From the NCBI GenBank assembly GCA_963969365.1, contig OZ017752.1, positions 2,046,001 to 2,110,000 on the forward strand: DNA of 64,000 nt. Reading direction: 5' to 3'. The notes under the pieces were generated by a model. That model searched no databases. It saw only the letters and a list, made by a program, of their open reading frames with translations, and had not been told where the DNA came from. Of this stretch, positions 53,897 to 64,000 are shown piece after piece. The first letter of the stretch is position 1; each line of letters opens with the position of its first letter. A program made the translations under genes and the position numbers. The stretch is from Asterochloris sp. CNOR1 (lineage: Eukaryota; Chlorophyta; Trebouxiophyceae; Trebouxiales; Trebouxiaceae).

Positions 53897-56400
53897 CTAC
53901 AGCCGCTTGGCCTCCAGCAGCCTTGAGAAGTAAAAGCTTGTGGCAGTCATCTCCCTCTTTGTGACTGTGAAGCCAGCCTCCTTCAGAGCCTTCTCAACAT
54001 CAGCCTCAGCATGGAGATAAGCCCGAGTAGCCTGCAGACCAAGGTATTGATTGTGGGCAGTCTGCATCTGAGGCAGCTCAGCAGAGGGCACCATCAATTG
54101 GTGTGGCATGCTCCCTGCAGGCTGGCATGGGCCTTTCATCTTGGGACACAGCTCACAAGGCCAAATGTAGTGCCAAATGCCGTGTGACAATTGCACAAGC
54201 GCAGCAGTGCATGCAAGCGCACCTTGGATGGCCCTGGGAAGAGCTCGCCGATGCGCTTGAGGATGCTGTAGGCCACTGTCTTGGGGGCAAAGCTGATGAT
54301 GAGACGCTGGTCAGCCAGGCTGGCCAGGTGCTTGACCATGGCATCGGCCTTGGTCTGCAGCAGGGGGAGAGCGCAAGTGAGACTGCCAGCAAGTGTTGGG
54401 GTGATGGGGCAGCAGTAGCACTGCAAGGCTACCTGCAGCAGCCAGTACACCTCACCACCTCACCACCTGTCACCAGCTCCTGCATCTGGAGAAGCGCTCA
54501 CAACTTGCAGCACCAGTCACTGGCCCCCACCTTGGGCAGAAGCGCTTGCCAACTCATGCAGATGGTTGTGCAGATGTAAGGACTGGCCACCATGGTCGCC
54601 CCACACAGGACAGGATATCTCAACAAAGTAGCACAGTCTCCACCACCCAGAAAGCGATTCGTATCCAACCATTGACAAAGAGAAGGATGTCATGCCATCA
54701 ACAGCACAGCCGCAAGCTGGCCCACTTCACACCTGAGGGTAGTGGATCATCACGTCCAGGCAGCACACAGTGTGGAATTTGCCTGACAGGGACTCCAGGT
54801 CTGCAGCTGCAAAACTGGGGGCGGTCTGGGTGCGGGAGGCCCCACCATTGGCCACTGCTGCCTCATACCGCCTCTTAGCCTCATCAGCCATGGCACCTGA
54901 GATGTCGCTGGCGCTCACCTCTGCGCCCTGCAACGACAGCGGCAGCTTCAGACCTTGTGAGAATTGCTGCACGACATGTCCAGGTTTGTGTCGGGCTTGT
55001 GCTACCTAGGGCGCAATGCAAATCTGCTATGCCAATTGCAGACGGCACCACCAGCACTGACAAGGCCAAGGGGGCAGCCTTGCATCCGCAGTGTGCTGGT
55101 GTGCTGCCAGTTGCCTCCTGCCGCTGTGCTGCTGCCCAACACGTCATGCTCCCAGACACTCTGTCCACGCTGCAACGGCTGACAAGCCATGGCACTGCCC
55201 ACCCTCCATCCTGACTGCCCAACAGCTCACCCTGAGGGCGAGAGGCACTGTCAGGCTGCCTGTGCCGCAGCCGGCGTCGCACACAGTGGTCCCCTGCACC
55301 CCGCCCTCCTCGTCCAGCCAGCCCAGCACCTTCTCCACTGTCTGTGCGTGTCCGGTGCGGATGTCCAGCTGCACCTGCAGTACAGGGAGAGGCCAGACCA
55401 TGCTCAATGGTGGGGGTATGCTGGCAGGTCATCTCACAGCTGTAGGCTGGGTGCAGGCATCCATCTTTGGAGGGGGAGTGCACCTGCAGGGAAGTTGTTC
55501 TGGAGGAGTGTAGGCTGTGATGATTCCCCCCCAGCAGGGGGGGTTCTGGGAGGCCCTGCCATGCGGCTGCTGAGCCAGCATGACAGGCATGGGCCTCAGG
55601 CAGAGCCACTGCTGGGACAAAGAGTCATGGATGCTGGGTGCAGACTCAGGAGAGCCACCAGTGGTTACTTGTATGTGCTGTCAGGCTAAGCTGTCTGTGG
55701 CAGGACAGTGCTGCCAGGTAGCGACCCAGCTTGGGCAACAGGTGCTGGCAGGCCGAGCAGTGTGTGGCGCCTGTGCCCCACATTATAGCTACAGCTGGCA
55801 AAGTTATTGGAGGCAGGCTGATCAGTCGCTAGCTGGTGATGGCCAGCCTGATTTTGCCTGTCACCTTGTTGACCTCGTCTGTCTCGCCATAGATCTTCCT
55901 CCATCGCTCAAAGCCTGCTGTGTCGAAATAGGTACGCACAGCGTCCTTCTCGCTGCCGCCAGCAGTGGCAGTCTGGGCCGACCGTCTGCACATCTCCCAC
56001 ATTGGTTGCAAAAGGCATGCAATGCGACAGCTGCCCGGCACCGTTGTACGCTGCACTACAGACAAGATGTGCATGCGGGATGGACGCACCTCTTCTGGGG
56101 GTCTGTTGCTAATAGAGCTGCCGACAGGGCTGCGATGGCAGCACCACCACCAATCGCCAGAGGGAATGCGGTGCTGGCATCCGCAATGTCAACCATTGCA
56201 TTTGCAACTGCGGCTGCTGCTGGCTGAGCTATCATGCATTGCGCTGCCCCTACAGCAGCCACTGAGCCTGCCAGCCTGCATAAACTGGATGCGGGCGGCT
56301 GTGTGCGCAGGCGCTTTGCAGGATGGCTGGCAGATACGGGCCTCTGCACCGCCACACACTCCCTCCCAGCAGGGCACCTGGCAGTGCTGTGACCCTGCAT
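53897..56400 (-). CDS. CHLM: Magnesium-protoporphyrin IX methyltransferase, chloroplast
   Basis: Transfers a methyl group from S-adenosylmethionine to Mg-protoporphyrin IX in chlorophyll synthesis, at plastid membranes. Six exons close the frame at 345 residues: 56400-56090, 55985-55865, 55374-55231, 54927-54733, 54354-54223, 54031-53897. Exon 1 encodes a transit-peptide-like N terminus (MQGHSTARCPAGREC, Arg/Ser/Ala-rich) followed by a hydrophobic Ala-rich stretch ending LLATDPQKR. Conserved pieces are VRTYFDTAGFERWRKIYGET, DEVNKVQLDIRTGHAQTVEK, the SAM-binding loop CDAGCGTGSLTVPLA, GAEVSASDISGAMADEA, VCCLDVMIHYPQ, LIISFAPKTVAYSILKRIG, ELFPGPSKATRAYLHAEADV and the C terminus SFYFSRLLEAKRL. 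All motifs are intact. It is head-to-head with sufS, only 92 bp apart, which would allow shared control. Confidence 0.96.
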
Positions 56401-56492
56401 GTTGCAGATTTGTTGAGTGATCTGCAAGCTCAACCTACTTTCCAGATCTGACATTCTTGGCCCACGTTGCTCAGCTGACAAGCCTTCACAGC
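56401..56492. promoter_or_regulatory. Very short candidate bidirectional promoter, CHLM / SUFS
   Basis: Only 92 bp separate the two ATGs. Transcripts may overlap at their 5' ends, or one gene may start within the other's first exon region. No motif identified. Confidence 0.4.
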
Positions 56493-59859
<3,367 letters not shown>

Positions 59860-59995
59860 TTGACTGCCCAGCCTTGAAATAGTCTCCAACGTGTCATATC
59901 TGTTGATGTGTCATCTGAACACGCAAGGCCCCACTATTCAAAGGCCGACCTTGAGGTGGCAAAGCTGCTGACGCTTGGTGGGCTCAAGGAACGTT

Positions 59996-62900
59996 TCACA
60001 CTGCTTTAAGGGCTGTATATACTGCAAGTGAGGGTGGAGCATCTGAGTGGGCCCCTCCAGCAGGCTGTGGTTGTGCAGCTGCATCAGGCTGCACGGCTGC
60101 AACAACCTCTGACACTGTGACCGCCTGGTTGGGCTGTGGTCTGGGGCCTCTGATGCAGGTCGGGGGTGGGGCAGAAGGCTGCAGGAGGTCACCACATTCG
60201 GCCCGCAGATCATGCATTCCACTTAGGTGGACATGCAGATTGCAGCCATCGTCTGCAGAGTCCAGGCTGTCACTGCTGGACTCCTCTGCCAGGCCTGCCG
60301 CATCTGCTGCTGAGCCAATGATGTTCAGCGGGAGGACCCTGCGGTACTCGATGGGCTGGTTGCAGCCGCGCCAGCCCCCAGCAGGGCCCACCATAAACAT
60401 CAACGCCTCCCGTGCCTGCCGCCTGCAGCAGGGGGCGTCAAGAACGGCTGCTTGACACTGGCTGGGGCCTGCTCAAGCCTGCCCATGCATGCCAACTTGA
60501 TTTGGCAAGCGATTTTGATCAGATGCTGGCCAGTTCAGGCCTGTTGGCTGCAACAGTGGGCGCCCAAACCCGCAGGACTGAAGGAAGCCTGGCTGGACCT
60601 AGAGTGTCTCGCAAACATTCTCGATTAGCTGTGTTGGGATTGCCACTTTGCTATGCAGAGAGTGCTTGAACAAGGAGGTTTGGCACTCAGCGATGGGAAT
60701 GTTGTGCTGCGTTCCCCAGCAGGCTGCTGGTGTGCTGGCCAAGTGGAGCCTTAGGACAGCACTTGTAGCTGCGAAATGCAGCATCACAGCCAGACTGCCC
60801 TTTGTGCATCGCCGCACCAGCCGATGTAACATTGGTAGGTATGCTGTCTCACCTGGCAGCAACAACTTCTTGCAGGGCTGCACGAGCCTCAGCCATCTCA
60901 GCACGAACATCTGCAGTCATGCCTGCTGCAGCCAGCTCAGCAGCCAGAGTCCTGTTGGTGGCGGTCTTGTCATGCAGGCGCTCAATATTGGCCTGCCTGT
61001 TTTGCTCCTCGCACCGCTGCTGCATGACTGTGTCAGCTGCTGCAGCCCTCAGCAGCTGATTCCTGCAGTGGTGGGAGCTTTCGGGAGGCGGGCCCTGCTG
61101 TGTGTGAGCAGCAACCCCTCTGAGGTGCTGAGCTTGGCAGCGGCCCAAGGAACAGCTCATGTCAGTTTGCTGCAAGCGCGCACACAAAGAAGTAAGCTGA
61201 GGATAGAGCCTCCCAGCCACAGGCACTTGAGCAAGAGGTGCATGAGCCCAGCTGCAGTTTCTGGACCAGCAGGTCTCAACTGTGGCAGGTACTTGCCTGT
61301 GCTGCATCTCAGTGACACGGATCTGCTTGCGAAGCAAGTTGACGCCCTGGTGGAATGCCAGCTGGCCTCCTTGCAGCTGGTGCCGCTGCGAAGTTCGCTG
61401 AGCCTCACTCTCCTGCAGCAACCAGCTCGGTCGTGATATGGCAGGCCAGTTGCAGGGCCTGGGGAGCTGGTCAACCTGGGTGTTTCAGTCAGGGAATGAT
61501 CCCTCTGGAATGAGCAACAATCTCGTACGCCTGAACATTGGCGGGTGAGCCTTGTTTACAGTCAAACAGCAGGCATGGGCAAGCATACTGGCGCCCAACC
61601 ACTCGGCGTGACCATCATGCAGCACCCCTCAAACCTAAAGGTCTGCTGCTTGTCAGGCTAGGCTGTGGCACCAAGAGGCCTGATCGGCCGACCTTTGGTG
61701 CTGCCTACCTGTGCCTGGCTGTGTCCCTGCTGCGCCCCAGAGCATGTCTTCCTGAGCAACTCCGCATAGGCTCACGCAGAAGTCCCCACCTTCAGCACTG
61801 CCGCCTGCCTGTGCCTGGCAGCATCTTGGCAGCCTGCAGCCAAACGCCGTCGCCCCATGCGCTGCCTACCCTCCAGGCGCATGCTGGTGGCATGGCGGTC
61901 GGTGCGCGAGGTCTGCAGCTTGCGAGAAGCCTCCAGCGCAGCTTTGCGGGCCTTGCGCACCTTGGCCAGCACCTGCACAGATGTCAGGGCAGCAGTATTG
62001 GTCAACCAAATCGAAAGATCCACCAAGGGCAGGGGGGCTGACTGTCAGCAGGAGCCATGCTTGCCTTCATCAGCAGCTGCATGAGTACCAGGGAGGCGGG
62101 CTGTGCTGTGGCCCGCAGCAGTGCAACACGCAGGCACATGATGTGGAAACTATGGTGCAGCTCAGCAACAAAGTGGCGGCTGCCTATCTTGACTTCACGT
62201 GGCTTAGCCTGCTGACTTTGCCCCTTGCAAAGGTAGAACAAAGAACGGTACAGGGCCAGCCTTGGGCCGCAGCACAAAGCATCAACATGGCAGCAGGAGG
62301 GCATCTCTGGACATCTCTGCTGCAGGCAGGTGCTCCCAGTGCTGTAATGCCTCGCCTCTGCCTGATCAAGTGAAGCAAACAATTTGACGTGGTGGGTGGT
62401 GCTGATGGCTTCTGCCACAGTCAGGAGCTTGGCTGTGGGCGCGAAGTTGTGGCCAGTTGCTGCAGACCTGTGCACGCTGAAGCCACGCAGCCATGCCTTA
62501 GATGCCGCCACCTGCAGGACAAGGCAGCTGCTTACTGGCTGCAGCTGGCTCTTTGGTGACAGTGCTTCCCTGCACACCCAGAGCTGCCCAGAGGACATCA
62601 GGCCAGGCCTATGATCAGCAAGTCACAACAGGGCTGCCAGTCATGCAAACTGCAACTAGTAAAAGCTGGCGCCCACTGGCACCAGCAGCAGGCATCAGAT
62701 TCTGCAGTGAGCGCCGCTCTCACCGCATCCTGCTTTTGCTGCAGATGCTGCTCCTGCAGGTGCGCAGCAACCTGCCCATACAGCTGCGACTCAGCCCGCG
62801 ACAGCTCTGCCAGCTCCTGGAATGACATTGAGTCAGCTTCAGCCATGACAGGTATGCAAAGGCTTCAGCTGCACTGGTGGTGCCACAGCGTCAGGCATCA

Positions 62901-63819
62901 GCTTGGCATGCCCTCACCTCAGGAGGCCCCTCAAAACGAGCACTTCCTGGGGTGTACTGGCTTCAAACCACCTGAGAGCCGGAGTCTGCCTTGCAGCAGT
63001 TGCATGACACATTGAGGGCTCAATGGGCTCAAGCCTCTGCCCCCACTTGCCATGAGTCACAACTCTCCCACTTGCCGTGGATCAGGTGCTGTGCACCCTT
63101 CTTGGAAAGGGTGCGCAGCAGGCAAAACAGGCAAGCACGATGTGTGCCACATGACAGCCGCCAGGACAGCCCACCTGCACCAAGCGGGCATGCTCCTCCT
63201 TCGGATCCACTGGGAACGCCCCGCCCAGCCGGCTGGTGCAGGTGACTTGCGGCCCATTGCCCTCGAAAGCTGCACCGCCACCCAGCCCTGACGCGTGTCT
63301 CTTCAAGCCTGCCTGAGTTGGTGAGGGGCTGGGGCCCTGGATGGGCGTGGCTGCTCCAGAGGCTGTGTGCTCTGCCAAACCCTCCAGGTTGCAAGGGAAC
63401 CCAGACGTGCCGCTGCACAGCAGGATGGGGCATTGTTGCTGGCAGCACAAGAGAGCCATGACAACTTCAGCTGTCGTTCAGATCAGACACATTGCAGGGG
63501 GCTAAGCTGGTTGCGTCTGCTGCAGCAGGCTGTCTGTACATGCTGCAGAACTGAGTCTGACACTGCTGAGACACGAATATCGCCGAAGCAGCTGCTGCGA
63601 GGATGTGAAACACCTGCGGGGGCTGGCATCTGAGATGTATGACATGCTGAGGGCATCAGCTGTGGACGGCGTGGTGGATGGCCTGGGCAGCACTGCCTGC
63701 CTTTTTGTGAAGGCCTGCAGCAGCGAAGGCTGTGCCGGCTGCCTCTGCTGCAGGGCTGTCTTGGGAGGGGACAGTGACTGTGGGGGTGAGCCTGCAGGTG
63801 CAGCATACAGCTGGGGCAT
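59996..63819 (-). CDS. Coiled-coil protein of unknown function (exon set tentative)
   Basis: Not recognised. Minus-strand exon-like islands are: 63819-63614 (ATG start, MPQLYAAPAG…, ending YISDASPR with a GT donor); about 63350-63175 (GGGAAFEGNGPQVTCTSRLG, FPVDPKEEHARLVQ); about 62846-62700 (SFQELAELSRAESQLYGQVA); about 62515-62390 (FSVHRSAATGHNF); about 62000-61865 (KVRKARKAALEASRKLQ); about 61425-61295 (ESEAQRTSQRHQLQGGQLAF); about 61070-60850 (RCEEQNRQANIERLHDK, AEMAEARAALQEVV); and about 60400-59996 (YRRVLPLNIIGSA, then acidic Ser-rich and Pro/Gln-rich tail). Gln, Glu, Arg and Ala content and heptad spacing suggest several coiled coils. I could not confirm all phases. It converges on sufS, with 136 bp between stops. 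A cytoskeletal or ciliary role is a guess only. Confidence 0.5.
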
Positions 63820-64000
63820 AAGCAGCTGCAAATGCCAGTTCCCAGGAGGCCATGCAGGAGGGGAGATCACAGCAAAGCTTGGGACGTGAGCTGCTGCAGC
63901 TAGCAGCTCTCACTGAGTCATGCGCACGAAGCAAAGATGGGCAGGGTGAACGTCATGGAAACATGGCACGCAAGACCTGAGGCAGAAGAAGTGAACCATG

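Noticed and set aside
53649-53933. 94-codon plus-strand frame beyond the synergin-like stop
   Set aside because: No upstream splice support and no motif; it overlaps the ChlM terminal exon on the other strand.

Overview
The window is nuclear DNA of a green alga, most likely a trebouxiophyte-type chlorophyte. It carries a chloroplast Mg-protoporphyrin IX methyltransferase, a plastid-type SufS, a plant B3-domain protein and a plant-type synergin-like protein. Genes are intron-rich, with short exons and long introns that nearly all end in TGCAG, and coding DNA is GC-rich. No bacterial operon, phage, CRISPR array, rRNA, tRNA or recognisable transposon was seen. The species cannot be named from the sequence.

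Layout, left to right: TTI1-like (minus, cut by the left edge, 1-587); SPAG17/PF6-like central-apparatus protein (plus, 740-13831); ankyrin-repeat protein (minus, 14033-17230); B3-domain protein (plus, 17543-19876); UPF2 (minus, 20579-31949); Mn-type superoxide dismutase (plus, 32280-34661); tropinone-reductase-like SDR (minus, 35379-37214); coiled-coil/TKL-like kinase (plus, 37321-42896); organelle-type RNase HII (minus, 43028-44880); ribosomal-L1-domain protein (minus, 46031-47638); synergin/aftiphilin-like clathrin accessory protein (plus, 47947-53577); Mg-protoporphyrin methyltransferase (minus, 53897-56400); SufS cysteine desulfurase (plus, 56493-59859); unidentified coiled-coil protein (minus, about 59996-63819). 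Strands alternate almost perfectly, giving six head-to-head pairs with only 92-330 bp between start codons. Each such gap is a candidate bidirectional promoter.

I could assemble phase-consistent exon chains for SOD, SDR, kinase, L1 protein, ChlM and SufS, and nearly complete ones for B3, synergin, UPF2 and RNase HII. At least seven introns in these models need a GC donor (AG|GCAAG) instead of GT, a high share.

The most unusual signal is structural. Many introns contain one or two diverged tandem copies of the neighbouring exon edge together with its splice site, at spacings of about 85-200 bp. I found these 'exon echoes' in UPF2 (several introns), SOD, the kinase and SPAG17. They look like repeated short tandem duplications across splice junctions, and could be a route to intron growth, decoy splice sites or new exons.

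Functionally the genes are a housekeeping mix: NMD and PIKK assembly, ROS defence, chlorophyll and Fe-S biosynthesis, vesicle traffic, ribosome biogenesis. Added to these is a motile-cilium gene, SPAG17, which implies that this lineage keeps, or recently kept, a 9+2 flagellum.
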